Assembly (NCBI RefSeq): GCF_023243115.1 | Contig: NZ_CP085081.1 | Span: 558,001 to 622,000, forward strand | From: Sediminicoccus sp. KRV36 | GTDB taxonomy: Bacteria; Pseudomonadota; Alphaproteobacteria; Acetobacterales; Acetobacteraceae | Length of the DNA: 64,000 bases | Direction: 5' to 3' | In this document: positions 46,822 through 55,638 of the stretch, in pieces | Position numbering within the stretch: the stretch's first letter is position 1 | How the letters are laid out: each line of letters begins with the position of its first letter | Notes under the pieces: model-generated | What the model was told of the DNA's origin: nothing | Databases searched by the model: none | Seen by the model: only the letters and a program-made list of their open reading frames with translations | Position numbers and translations under genes: made by a program

Positions 46822-47154
46822 TCAGCGGGTGCGCGCCGGGGCGGAGGTCGAGCTGGAACTGCCCGGCACGCTGCCCGCCAGATAGGCGGCGGCGATCAGC
46901 GGCAGGGCGATCAGGGCAGGGGCAGCCAGGCCCAGGCCGCCTGCCGCGCCGCTGGTTTCCAGCATGGGCCGCGTCATGGGCTGGCCGGGGCCCGGAATGC
47001 GTGGCCGGGGCGCGCGCACCAGGCTCGGCCCCTCGGCGCCGCGGGGCGGGATGACGATCTCGGCGCCGGCTGGCACCACCACCACGCGCTGCTGCGCCGC
47101 CGCAGGCGCGGTGACAGCGGAAAGGGCGAAGGCGATGAGCGGAATGCAACGCAT
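46822..47154 (-). CDS. Secreted or membrane-anchored Pro/Gly-rich protein of unknown function
   Basis: 110 residues from the ATG at 47154. N-terminal signal peptide MRCIPLIAFALSAVTAPAAAQ; mature region rich in Pro, Arg and Gly (GPSLVRAPRPRIPGPGQPM); then a hydrophobic segment GLAAPALIALPLIAAAYLAG (about 77-96) and a Ser-rich tail. It may be attached to the membrane by this second segment. It lies 42 bases downstream of the acyl-CoA dehydrogenase gene on the same strand; no family recognised. Confidence 0.55.
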   Translation of the reverse strand: MRCIPLIAFALSAVTAPAAAQQRVVVVPAGAEIVIPPRGAEGPSLVRAPRPRIPGPGQPMTRPMLETSGAAGGLGLAAPALIALPLIAAAYLAGSVPGSSSSTSAPARTR

Positions 47155-47196
47155 GGTTGAGTATAGCGGCATCCTGCTGGGGTGAGGCAACCCCCT

Positions 47197-48333
47197 TCAG
47201 CGCCCGAGAACCTGCCGGGCGATGATCACCCGCATGATTTCATTGGTCCCTTCCAGGATCCGGTGCACCCGCAGATCCCGGACAATCTTCTCGATGCCGT
47301 AATCGGCCAGGTAGCCATAGCCGCCCAGCAATTGCAGCGCCTCATCGGCGATGCGGTGGCCGGTATCGGTGACGAAGCGCTTGGCCATGGCGCAGAACAG
47401 CGTGGCATCGGGCGCCTTTGCGTCCAGCTTGGCGCAGGCCCGCCAGAGGAAGCTGCGCGCCACTTCAAGCTCCGTCGCCATGTCGGCCAGGCGGAATTGC
47501 GTCGCCTGGAATTCGGCGACGGCCTTGCCGAAGGCGCGGCGGGATTTCACATAATCGAGCGCGATATCCAACGCCGCCTGCGCACCGCCAAGGGAGCAGG
47601 CGGCGATGTTCAGCCGCCCGCCATCCAGCCCGGCCATGGCATAGCGGAAGCCCTGGCCCTCCTCGCCCAGCAGGGCTTCGGCGGGGAGGCGGGTCTCCTC
47701 GAAGATCACCTGGCGTGTCGGCTGGGCGTTCCAGCCCATCTTCTTTTCATTGGCACCGAAGCTGAGCCCGGGTGCTTCCTTGGGCACCAGCATGGCCGAG
47801 ACGCCATCCGCACCAGGCCCCCCGGTGCGCGCCATGGTGAGATAGAGGTCCGAGACGCCGGCACCGCTGATGAACTGCTTCACGCCATCCATCACATAAC
47901 CCGCATTGTCCCGCCGCGCGCGGGTGGAGAGCGCCACCGCATCGCTGCCCGAGCCGGGTTCGGTGAGGCAGTAGGAGGCGATCTTCTCCATGGTCAGCAG
48001 CGGCGGCAGCCATTGGGCGCGCTGCGCCGCATCCCCCCAGCGGTCAATCATCCAGGCGACCATGTTGTGGATGGACAGGAAGGCGCTGATGGTCGGGCAG
48101 CCCGTTGCCAGCGCCTCGAACACCACGGCCGCATCGAGCCGCGTGAGGCCGGAGCCGCCGCTCTCCTCGCGCACATAAAGCCCGGCCATGCCCAGGGCGG
48201 CGGCCTCGCGGAAGACGTCCAGCGGGAAGTGGCGGTCCTGGTCCCATTGGATGGCGTGTGGCGCGATGCGTTCGCGCGCGAAATCCCGCGCGGTGTCGCG
48301 CAAGGCGAGGGTGTCCTCGGGGAGTTCAAACAT
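47197..48333 (-). CDS. Acyl-CoA dehydrogenase (isobutyryl-CoA dehydrogenase/ACAD8-like)
   Basis: 378 residues. MFELPEDTLALRDTARDFARERIAPHA opens it (given in part). SYCLTEPGSGSDAVALSTRA, FISGAGVSDLYLTMARTG and KKMGWNAQPTRQVIFEETRLP match ACAD8 members; the C-terminus LGGYGYLADYGIEKIVRDLRVHRILEGTNEIMRVII contains the family GYG and EGTxEI motifs (quoted in part). Substrate probably a branched short acyl-CoA from amino-acid breakdown. The ATG overlaps the end of the oxidoreductase gene by 8 bases, so the two are one operon. Confidence 0.85.
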   Translation of the reverse strand: MFELPEDTLALRDTARDFARERIAPHAIQWDQDRHFPLDVFREAAALGMAGLYVREESGGSGLTRLDAAVVFEALATGCPTISAFLSIHNMVAWMIDRWGDAAQRAQWLPPLLTMEKIASYCLTEPGSGSDAVALSTRARRDNAGYVMDGVKQFISGAGVSDLYLTMARTGGPGADGVSAMLVPKEAPGLSFGANEKKMGWNAQPTRQVIFEETRLPAEALLGEEGQGFRYAMAGLDGGRLNIAACSLGGAQAALDIALDYVKSRRAFGKAVAEFQATQFRLADMATELEVARSFLWRACAKLDAKAPDATLFCAMAKRFVTDTGHRIADEALQLLGGYGYLADYGIEKIVRDLRVHRILEGTNEIMRVIIARQVLGR

Positions 48334-51300
48334 GTGCGGCGTCCATGGCGGCCCAACGGGCACGTGTGGCTTCGATGTTGCGCAGCTTCACCGGGCCGAA
48401 GCCCTTGATGCCGGCGGCCGCCTCGGCCCATTCGCAGGCCCGGGCGTAGTTGGTGGGGTGCAGCCCGGCCAGAAGGCGTTCGATGCCGGCGCGGTATTCG
48501 CCGATCAGCGCGCGTTCCACCCGGCGCTCCTCGGTGCGGCCAAAGGGATCGAGCGGCGTGCCTCGCAGCGCCTTGCCGTGCTGCAGCAGGCCCATGGCGC
48601 GCAGCATCCAGGGGCCGAAGCTGATCTTGCGGATGCGGCCATCGCTGCCGGGCTTGGCCAGCAGCGGCGGTGCCAGATGCAGGTTGATCCGCGTGGTGCC
48701 GGCAAAGCCCTCGGCCAGCTTGGCCTGCCAGGCGGGGTCGGTGTGCAGCCGCGCCACCTCATATTCATCCTTATAGGCCATGAGGCGATACAGCTGCGCG
48801 GCCACCGCGCGCGTCAGCCGCGTCTCACCCGGCGGCTCCGCCGCCTGCACCCGCGCCAGGAAGGCGCTGTAGCGCGCGGCATAGCGCGCCGATTGATAGG
48901 CGGTAAGGTCTTCGGCGCGGCGCGCGATCATGGCCTGCAACGTCTCGGGCGGCCTGGGCGCCGTCTCTGCCGCCAGGCGCCCCGCCTCGAAGGCGGTGAG
49001 GTTCTTGGGCACCGCAGCGCCATTGAGTTCGATGGCGCGGCGCAGCGCCTCACGCGACATGGGGATCAGCCCGCGCTGGAAGGCGGCGCCGAGCAGGTAG
49101 ATGTTCAGGAAGATCAGGTCGCCGAAATCATGCTCGATGGTGCGCGCGGCCGGCAGCGCCACCACCTCCCGCGCCACGGCGCGCACGCTCTCCAGCATGG
49201 CGGCCGGGTCGTCGCTGGTTTCAGTGTTCAGCACGAAGCGGCCGGTGGGCGAGACATCGCCACTGACCACCACGCGGGTGCGTTCGCGGCCCAGCAGCGG
49301 CCGTGCGGTGCGGCCATGCGCGCCCACGAGGTCCGCCGCGATCATCGCATCCGCCTGGCCCTGGCCAATGCGAGGGCTCAGCACGGCTTCCCCCACCCGG
49401 CCGATCCGCAACTGCGCGTAGACGCCGCCGCCCTTCTGCGCGAGGCCCAGCATGTCCAGCGTGCGCACGGGCCGCCCTTCGGCATGGGCCGCCATGGCCA
49501 GGATGGCGGAGAGTGCCGTGACGCCCTGCCCGCCCACACCGGCCAGCACGATGTTCCAGGCATCGCCCGGCGCCGCTTCGGGCAGCACCGGCAACGGCGC
49601 CTCGGTGGCGATGACAGGCATCGGCGGCTTGACCGGTTCGGCGCCTTCGAGCGTCAGGAAGGAAGGGCAGAACCCTTCGACGCAGGAAAAATCCTGGTTG
49701 CAGCCGGATTGATCAATGCGGCGCTTGCGGCCCCATTCCGTCTCGATCGGCTCGATCGCGATGCAGTTCGAGGCAGCCGAGCAATCGCCGCAATCCTCGC
49801 AGATTCGCGGATTGATGACGGCGCGCTTGGTGGCCTTGGGGGCCAGGTCCCGCTTGCGCTGGCGGCGCTTTTCCGTGGCGCATTGCTGGTCGTAGATCAG
49901 CACGGTGCAGCCTGGTGTGTCGCGCAGCATGCGCTGCACGGCATCCAGCTCGGCGCGGGGGAAGAAGGCGACGCCGCGCGGGATCAATGGATCGCCGCGA
50001 TGCCGCTCCGGGTCATCGCCGACGATGACCACGCGCTCGGCCCCTTCGGCCGCCATCTGGGCCGCGATGCGCGGCACAGTCATCTCGCCTTCCAGTGCCT
50101 GGCCGCCGGTCATCGCCACGGCCGAGTTCACCAGGATCTTGTAGGTGATGTTGGCCTTGCTCGCGATCGCGGCGCGGATCGCCAGCACGCCGGAATGGCC
50201 ATAGGTGCCATCCCCCATATTGGTGAAGACATGCGGCGTTTCGGTGAAGTGATGCTGGCCGATCCAGGCGGCACCCTCGCCGCCCATATGGCTGAACAGG
50301 TCGCTCTCGCGATTCATGTCCTTGGCCAGGTAGTGGCAACCGATGCCGGCCAGCGCGTGGCTGCCCTCCGGCACGCGGGTCGAGGTGTTGTGCGGGCAGC
50401 CCGGGCAGAAATAGGGCTGGCGCACATCCAGCGGCTCGGCCTGGGCGGCGGCCAGCATGTCGAGTTCGGCGATGCGCGCGGCCAGGCGCTCGGTGCGCAA
50501 CGCCTCGGGCAGGGTCTTGGCGAGGCCGCGCAGGATCATGGCGGCGTCGAGTTCAGAGAGGTCGCTCAGCACATCCTTGCCATGCAGGCGCGGGCGTTCC
50601 GTCTCGGCGTAGAGCGCCTCGCGCAGTTGCGACTCCAGGAAGCTGCGCCGGTCCTCCACCACCAGGACGCTTTCCAGGCCGCGGCAGAATGCGCGCGCGG
50701 CCTCGGCATCCAGTGGCCAGGCCAGGCCTACCTTCCAGATGCGCAAGCCGCCCATGCGCGCCAGTTCCGGCGTGATGCCGGCATCGGCCATGGCCTGCTT
50801 CAGCGTGGACCAGGCCTTGCCGCGCACCGCGATGCCGAAGCGCGCCTGCGGCGCTTCCTGCATGATGCGGTTGAAGCCATTGATGCGCGCGAAGGCGAGG
50901 GTCGCCGGCAGCTTGAAGTGCCGCACGCGTTCCTCGATCGGCAGCGCCGCATCCTTCAGGCGGATGTGCAGACCGCCGGGTGGGATCGCCACGCCATTGG
51001 GCGTCATCGTCATGAGGGCGGCCGGGTCCACCGTCAGGCTCATCGTCGCGTCCATCGTCTCGGCGATGCATTTCATGCCGACCCATAGGCCCGAGAAGCG
51101 CGAGAGGGCGATGGCCTTCACGCCATATTCCAGCACCTCCCCCACATCGGCGGGGTCGAGCATGGGCATTTCGAGATCGGCGAAGGCATATTCGGAGCCG
51201 CTGGTCACGGTGGAGGATTTGGAGGCTGGGTCATCGCCGGCCAGCGCCAGCACACCCCCCAGGGGCGAGGTGCCCGCACCATTCGCGTGGCGCAGCACAT

Positions 51301-51679
51301 CGCCGCTGCGATCCACGCCCGGCCCCTTGCCGTACCAGATGGCAAAGACGCCCTGGTGCTTCGCGTGCGGGTAAAGCCCCAATTGCTGGGTGCCCCAGCA
51401 GGCCGTCGCCGCCAGATCCTCGTTCAGGCCCGGCTCGAAGATGATGCGGTGGTCCTGGAGGCGTGCCTTCTGCTTCCAGAGTTCCCGGTCATAACCGCCG
51501 AGCGGCGAGCCGCGATAGCCGCTGATATAGGCGGCCGTATCCAGGCCCTCGGCGTCATCCAGCTCGCGCCGCAGCAGCGGGATGCGCACCAGGGCCTGCG
51601 TGCCCGTCAGCAGGGTTTCGCGCCCTGCCGCTTCCCAGCGCTCCTCCAGGGAGAGATCGGCGCGGATGATGCTGTTCAT
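48326..51679 (-). CDS. Indolepyruvate ferredoxin oxidoreductase, fused alpha-beta type
   Basis: 1117 residues, one polypeptide that contains all domains of a 2-oxoacid:ferredoxin oxidoreductase. In order: pyrimidine/TPP domain start (AAYISGYRGSPLGGYDREL), thiamine-diphosphate domain YFCPGCPHNTSTRVPEG and TNMGDGTYGHSG (GDG-type), a 4Fe-4S region CEDCGDCSAASNCIAIEP with further Cys CNQDFSCVEGFCP, a gamma domain GVGGQGVTALSAILAM, and a C-terminal DUF6537-like region. It probably oxidatively decarboxylates aryl or branched-chain 2-oxoacids. The ATG at 51679 adjoins an 11-bp inverted repeat shared with the Lrp gene. Confidence 0.9.
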   Translation of the reverse strand: MNSIIRADLSLEERWEAAGRETLLTGTQALVRIPLLRRELDDAEGLDTAAYISGYRGSPLGGYDRELWKQKARLQDHRIIFEPGLNEDLAATACWGTQQLGLYPHAKHQGVFAIWYGKGPGVDRSGDVLRHANGAGTSPLGGVLALAGDDPASKSSTVTSGSEYAFADLEMPMLDPADVGEVLEYGVKAIALSRFSGLWVGMKCIAETMDATMSLTVDPAALMTMTPNGVAIPPGGLHIRLKDAALPIEERVRHFKLPATLAFARINGFNRIMQEAPQARFGIAVRGKAWSTLKQAMADAGITPELARMGGLRIWKVGLAWPLDAEAARAFCRGLESVLVVEDRRSFLESQLREALYAETERPRLHGKDVLSDLSELDAAMILRGLAKTLPEALRTERLAARIAELDMLAAAQAEPLDVRQPYFCPGCPHNTSTRVPEGSHALAGIGCHYLAKDMNRESDLFSHMGGEGAAWIGQHHFTETPHVFTNMGDGTYGHSGVLAIRAAIASKANITYKILVNSAVAMTGGQALEGEMTVPRIAAQMAAEGAERVVIVGDDPERHRGDPLIPRGVAFFPRAELDAVQRMLRDTPGCTVLIYDQQCATEKRRQRKRDLAPKATKRAVINPRICEDCGDCSAASNCIAIEPIETEWGRKRRIDQSGCNQDFSCVEGFCPSFLTLEGAEPVKPPMPVIATEAPLPVLPEAAPGDAWNIVLAGVGGQGVTALSAILAMAAHAEGRPVRTLDMLGLAQKGGGVYAQLRIGRVGEAVLSPRIGQGQADAMIAADLVGAHGRTARPLLGRERTRVVVSGDVSPTGRFVLNTETSDDPAAMLESVRAVAREVVALPAARTIEHDFGDLIFLNIYLLGAAFQRGLIPMSREALRRAIELNGAAVPKNLTAFEAGRLAAETAPRPPETLQAMIARRAEDLTAYQSARYAARYSAFLARVQAAEPPGETRLTRAVAAQLYRLMAYKDEYEVARLHTDPAWQAKLAEGFAGTTRINLHLAPPLLAKPGSDGRIRKISFGPWMLRAMGLLQHGKALRGTPLDPFGRTEERRVERALIGEYRAGIERLLAGLHPTNYARACEWAEAAAGIKGFGPVKLRNIEATRARWAAMDAAHV

Positions 51680-51680
51680 G

Positions 51681-51744
51681 AAAATCTCCGGTCCCTGACC
51701 GAGTATGACGATGGGAGACTGGGCTGGAAAGCGCCGGAGATTTT
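51681..51744. promoter_or_regulatory. Widely spaced 11-bp inverted repeat between oxidoreductase and lrp
   Basis: AAAATCTCCGG at 51681-51691 and its perfect reverse complement CCGGAGATTTT at 51734-51744 flank 42 bases, centre to centre about 53 bp (five helical turns). It fills most of the 112-bp divergent promoter. Likely an operator for the neighbouring Lrp-type regulator, whose dimers can wrap or loop DNA. Confidence 0.5.
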
Positions 51745-51791
51745 GCCGCATTCTGTTGTGCAGCGCCGAAATTCCAGAAGGATCTGCCGCG

Positions 51792-52247
51792 ATGGATGCC
51801 ATTGACCGCCGAATTCTCCGCGCCCTGCATGGCGAAGCCCGGCTGACCAATGCCGAGCTGGCCGAGCGCGCGGGGCTCTCCCCCTCGCCCTGCTGGGCGC
51901 GGGTGCGGCGGCTGGAGCAGGCGGGCGTGATCCGTGGCTACCGGGCGGAGCTGGACCAGGCCAAACTCGGCCTGCCCGATACGGTCATCATCGAGGTGAT
52001 GACGGAAAAGCATGATGAAACCCAACTCGCCCGTTTCGAGGAGGCCATCGCCAATATGCCCGAGGTGATCGAGGCCTGGCTGGTCACCGGCGAATACGAC
52101 TACATCCTCAAGGCGGCCGTGGGCGGCACGGCGGGCTATGAACGCCTGCTGCGCGAGAAGATCTATCGCCTGCCGGGGGTGCGCCACACCCGCACCGCCT
52201 TTGGCATACGCTGCCTGAAGCAGGTCTTCACGCCCTTGCCGGCCTGA
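51792..52247 (+). CDS. Lrp/AsnC family transcriptional regulator
   Basis: 151 residues from the ATG at 51792. The N-terminal helix-turn-helix is DAIDRRILRALHGEARLTNAELAERAGLSPSPCWARVRRLEQAGVI (quoted as segments DAIDRRILRALHGEARL and AELAERAGLSPSPCWARVRR), followed by the RAM/asnC ligand domain with EAWLVTGEYDYILKAAV. It is divergently transcribed from the indolepyruvate oxidoreductase operon, so it most likely senses an amino acid or its oxoacid and controls that operon. Confidence 0.92.
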   Translation: MDAIDRRILRALHGEARLTNAELAERAGLSPSPCWARVRRLEQAGVIRGYRAELDQAKLGLPDTVIIEVMTEKHDETQLARFEEAIANMPEVIEAWLVTGEYDYILKAAVGGTAGYERLLREKIYRLPGVRHTRTAFGIRCLKQVFTPLPA

Positions 52248-52463
52248 ACCGGCAAACGCCGCCTCTGGCGCGGATGACGCCCCGGACGACGCCCCGGATG
52301 CGCCGGCGCAGGGACGCATCCCATGGACATCAGCCGGCACTGATGATCTTGATGCGGCCTGGACGTGGTGCATGGCGCCTTGGCTTTGCCAGGACCGCCA
52401 GCCGGAAGGGGGCCGCATGGGCAACAGGATCGGGTCGGACCATGGCAATCCGGGGGCTGCGTG

Positions 52464-53276
52464 ATGCCCGCCTGGCGCGCCAGCCTGCCCATGTACAACC
52501 TGCCCGAGATGCGGCCAGCGAATGCCGCCTTCTGGGCGGCCCTGCGCGAAGAGCTGCAGGGCGACGTCCCGGGCGAGCTTCCCGACGAACTCAGCTTCGA
52601 CCGGCTGCCCGTGCCCAGCGCGATCGAGCCCGAGAACCTGTTCACCCAGGTCTGTGGCTATCCGCTGCAGACGATCTATCGGGGCCAGGCACGCCTGCTC
52701 GGTGTGCCCAGCTATACGGCGCCGCATTGCGGCCCGGGCCTGCATGCGGGCGTCTTCATCGTGGCCGCCGATGCGCCCTATCGGAGCCTCGGAGAGCTGC
52801 GCGGCGCGCATTTCGTCTATAACAGCCGGCATTCCAATTCGGGCATGAACCTGCCGCGCCGGGCGCTGGCGGAACTTGCCGGCGGCGGGGCGTTCTTCGC
52901 GTCCATCGCGGAGACCCACAGCCAGCCCGGCAATATCGAGCGCGTCGCCCGGGGCGCGGCCGATGCGACTTGCGTGGATTGCGTGACCTACGCCTTTTAT
53001 TGCCGCCATCGGCCGGAACTGGGCGCGCGCACACGCATCCTCGCCGCCACGCCCGCAACACCGGCCATTCCCTTCGTCACGGCCGTCTCCACGCCCGAGC
53101 CCGTGGTGGAGTTGCTCCAGGCCGCGCTGTTCCGTGTGGCACGGGCCGCGCGATGGGCCGGGGTGCGGGAAGGGCTGATGCTGGCCGATATCCTGCCGCC
53201 GGAGGTCGCGGATTACCCGCTGCAATTGCGGCATGAGGAGGAAGCGGCCACCCTGGGTTATGCCGAACTCCGGTGA
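52464..53276 (+). CDS. PhnD-like phosphate/phosphonate-binding-fold protein
   Basis: 270 residues. The PBP-fold blocks YRGQARLLGVPSYTAPHCGPG, VFIVAADAPYRSLGELRGAHFVYNSRHSNSGMNLPRRAL and the late DCVTYAFYCRHRPEL match the PhnD/phosphonate substrate-binding family, where the SxxSGxxxP segment contacts ligand. No signal peptide is visible from the ATG at 52464, so it may be cytoplasmic, and no permease or ATPase gene is adjacent. A ligand-sensing role or an orphan binding protein is possible. Confidence 0.7.
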   Translation: MPAWRASLPMYNLPEMRPANAAFWAALREELQGDVPGELPDELSFDRLPVPSAIEPENLFTQVCGYPLQTIYRGQARLLGVPSYTAPHCGPGLHAGVFIVAADAPYRSLGELRGAHFVYNSRHSNSGMNLPRRALAELAGGGAFFASIAETHSQPGNIERVARGAADATCVDCVTYAFYCRHRPELGARTRILAATPATPAIPFVTAVSTPEPVVELLQAALFRVARAARWAGVREGLMLADILPPEVADYPLQLRHEEEAATLGYAELR

Positions 53277-53306
53277 CGGCGCGCTGGCCAGTCTCCCGCG
53301 CGCCGG

Positions 53307-54461
53307 TCAGGCCGGCTCCAGCAACCCCATGCCCCAGAGCTTGCGCGCAAAACCCGATTCGCCCGGCTCGGCGCCTTCGGCCAGGGCCATGAGCTCAGCC
53401 GCCTCGGCCGCGCTGAGCGGGAGGGCGCCGCCGGTCCAGAACAGCGTGCTCGATCCGTCATCGCCCTGCGCCAGATGGGTGTGCATGCCCTCGGTCAGCC
53501 GCAGCGGCCCCTCGGGCAGGGGCGCGAAAAGCCCGCGCGCGGGCAGGGGCTGACGGTCCCGCGCCAGTTGTTCGAGCGTGAGGTTGGCCAGCCGCTCGGC
53601 ATGCGCCGCCGTCGCGAGGCGGCTGAGCTTTTCGGCCAAGGCGGGCAGGAGATCAGCCTCGCCGATGCGCCAGCTCGGCAGGCTTTCGCGCAGGCCGGCG
53701 TCGAACAGCTCGGCCTCGTCCACCAGGGCACGGATCGCCTGGGCCCAGGAATTCTCCATGAAGCCGATGGTGGCGTGCAGGGAACGGCCGCCTGGCTCGG
53801 TCGCGGCATCATGCATGACGCCGCGCGGGATATAGAGGGAGTCGCCCGGCTCCAGGATCACCACATGCGGCTCGCCCACGGGTTCCATGTTGCCGGGCCA
53901 GGGGGTGCGCCGTGTTGGCCGCTCGATGCGTTCGCCATCCCAGATGCGCCAGCGCTTGCGGCCATCCACCTGCAGGACCAGCACGTCATGCGTGTCGAAA
54001 TGGGTGCGGAAGCCCTGGGCGGCGGGTGGTGTCAGGTAGATGTTCGACTGCACGGCATGCAGGAAAAGCCGCTCCAGCCCGCGGCAGAAGCGGGCCAATG
54101 GCGGGTGCGTCTCGTGGAATTGCGACACCACGAGCGAGGCGCCCTGGTCGAAGCGGGCGAGCAGGCTCGGCAGATCCACCCGGCCATCGGGGAGCGCGAA
54201 TTCCGCCTCCGGCACGCCGGCGCTGCCGCTGCGCGCTTCATCCGCCATGGCGATGCGGGGCGTGCGGGCACCGTCCGTGCGCAGATGCGCGTCGAGCACC
54301 TCGATACTGAGCAGGTCAGCGAAGCGATCGGCGGAGGAGCCCTTGAAATGCTTCCATTCGAGGCCTTCGCGCAGCGCGAGAACCTCATCCACGGACATTC
54401 CCTCAAAAGCCAGGCCGAAGGCGGCTTCCGTGATTCCCTGGTTCATGTGGCCCTGGTTCAT
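53307..54461 (-). CDS. JmjC/cupin-8-domain protein, putative 2-oxoglutarate-dependent oxygenase
   Basis: 384 residues from the ATG at 54461 (54446 is an alternative). The iron site is seen as HxD in THFDTHDVLV (about residues 145-155) and the distal His in YIPRGVMHDAATEP. Other cues: QSNIYLTPPAAQGF and WRIWDGERIERPT. The order and length resemble bacterial ribosomal oxygenases (RoxA/YcfD, MINA53/NO66 group), which hydroxylate ribosomal proteins. The target here is unknown. Confidence 0.75.
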   Translation of the reverse strand: MNQGHMNQGITEAAFGLAFEGMSVDEVLALREGLEWKHFKGSSADRFADLLSIEVLDAHLRTDGARTPRIAMADEARSGSAGVPEAEFALPDGRVDLPSLLARFDQGASLVVSQFHETHPPLARFCRGLERLFLHAVQSNIYLTPPAAQGFRTHFDTHDVLVLQVDGRKRWRIWDGERIERPTRRTPWPGNMEPVGEPHVVILEPGDSLYIPRGVMHDAATEPGGRSLHATIGFMENSWAQAIRALVDEAELFDAGLRESLPSWRIGEADLLPALAEKLSRLATAAHAERLANLTLEQLARDRQPLPARGLFAPLPEGPLRLTEGMHTHLAQGDDGSSTLFWTGGALPLSAAEAAELMALAEGAEPGESGFARKLWGMGLLEPA

Positions 54462-54571
54462 GGGACCCGGATGCCCTGGACCACGGCAAGCCGGGCCCAG
54501 GCCCACCGGATCATCCGGTCTGGTGTTGCGAAGATGTGGGTTGCGAAGCGGCGGGCCGCCCCGCGAGGCGC

Positions 54572-55018
54572 CTAGTAGCGCCCCCGGCCCGGCGCGTCGC
54601 GCGGGTCGGAATCGGTGCGGCCCGTGCCACGATAGCCGCCGCGTCCGCGCCCCGGCCCATCATTCGGATCACGGTCGGTGATGCCGGTCCCGCCGCTGAC
54701 GCCGCGATAGCCGCCACGGCCATTGCCGGGGCCATCGCTGGGGTCCCGATCGGTGATGCCGGTGCCGCGCCGGCCGCCGCGGCCATTGCCCGGGCCGTCG
54801 CTGGGGTCCGCATCGGTGATGCCGGTACCACGCCGGCCGCCGCGGCCATTGCCCGGGCCGTCATTGGGATCCGCATCGGTGATGCCGGTCCCGCGCGCCA
54901 CCGGGGCCGAGTAATAGGCGGGCGCCGGCGCGGCGACGCAACCGGCCAGTGCCGTGCTGGTGCCGGCGATGGCGGCGACACGAAGCACCATGAGGCGCCG
55001 GGAAAGACGTTCTTCCAT
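54572..55018 (-). CDS. Secreted Asp/Gly-repeat lipoprotein (five TDxDPxDGPGxGRG repeats)
   Basis: 148 residues from the ATG at 55018. Signal region SRRLMVLRVAAIAG...ALAGC with a lipobox Cys (about residue 26). The rest is five imperfect ~21-residue repeats of the form GTGITDxDPxDGPGxGRGG, ending GRTDSDPRDAPGRGRY. The spacing of Asp residues with Gly recalls calcium-binding loops, but metal binding is inference. A paralog follows upstream on the same strand. Function unknown. Confidence 0.7.
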   Translation of the reverse strand: MEERLSRRLMVLRVAAIAGTSTALAGCVAAPAPAYYSAPVARGTGITDADPNDGPGNGRGGRRGTGITDADPSDGPGNGRGGRRGTGITDRDPSDGPGNGRGGYRGVSGGTGITDRDPNDGPGRGRGGYRGTGRTDSDPRDAPGRGRY

Positions 55019-55281
55019 CGTTTTTATCCTAGCAAGTGAGTTTGGCCGGCGGCGAAGGCATCTTGCGTACCAAAGCGAAACGCTAGCACCCGAAGACGCT
55101 GATATCCAAGCGGTCTGACATCCATCCCGTAGCGTTTGCAACCGGCCGGATGGCCGGCATGCTCTCGCGGAACACCGCCCATCCTGTGTTGACGCCTGGC
55201 CGGCCTGCTGGTTGCCGCGCCGATGCTTGATCTGGCGTTGGCGCCGGGTTCACGGGCGCCGCGCTCAGGGGCGCTGGGCGC

Positions 55282-55638
55282 TCAGCGCCGGCCGCGGCCG
55301 GGGCCGTCCGATGGGTCGCTGTCGGTCCGGCCCGAACGGCCGCGTCCCGGACCATCGCTCGGATCGCGGTCGGTGAAGCCTGTGGAGGAACCGGTGCCGC
55401 GTCCGCGGCCTGGACCATCGCTGGGGTCACGGTCGGTCGCGTTGGTGCGGTATTGCCCGCCACCCGAACCACGCCCCTGGCCAGCACCGTCGCGCGGGTC
55501 GGCGTCGGTGACGCCGCGCTGGGCGCTGGCTTCGCTCGCCACGGCTGTCACCGCCGCGACCAGGCCCGCGCCGCTCGCGGCCCGCGCCACCATGAGGCGG
55601 CGGCTCAGCCTTGGGTCTTTCTTGTCGTGATCGGCCAT
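55282..55638 (-). CDS. Secreted Asp/Gly-repeat protein (four repeats), paralog of the neighbour
   Basis: 118 residues from the ATG at 55638, preceded by AGGAGGG. The N-terminus carries SRRLMVARAASGAGLVAAV (twin-Arg followed by a hydrophobic segment; cleavage likely after ASAQ), so Tat or Sec export is likely. The mature part has four repeats: GVTDADPRDGAGQGRG, NATDRDPSDGPGRGRG, GFTDRDPSDGPGRGR and GRTDSDPSDGPGRGR. Lipobox absent, unlike its neighbour. The shared SRRLMV start shows common descent. Confidence 0.7.
   Translation of the reverse strand: MADHDKKDPRLSRRLMVARAASGAGLVAAVTAVASEASAQRGVTDADPRDGAGQGRGSGGGQYRTNATDRDPSDGPGRGRGTGSSTGFTDRDPSDGPGRGRSGRTDSDPSDGPGRGRR

Noticed and set aside
48188..51088. 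966-codon plus-strand ORF opposite the indolepyruvate oxidoreductase gene
   Set aside because: It is an antisense shadow: the minus frame has clear TPP, 4Fe-4S and gamma-domain motifs, and the plus frame is low-complexity Ala/Arg/Gly without domains.
54572..55018. CRISPR-like or satellite array from regular repeats
   Set aside because: The regularity follows the protein repeat with synonymous variation; there is an intact ORF with a signal peptide.
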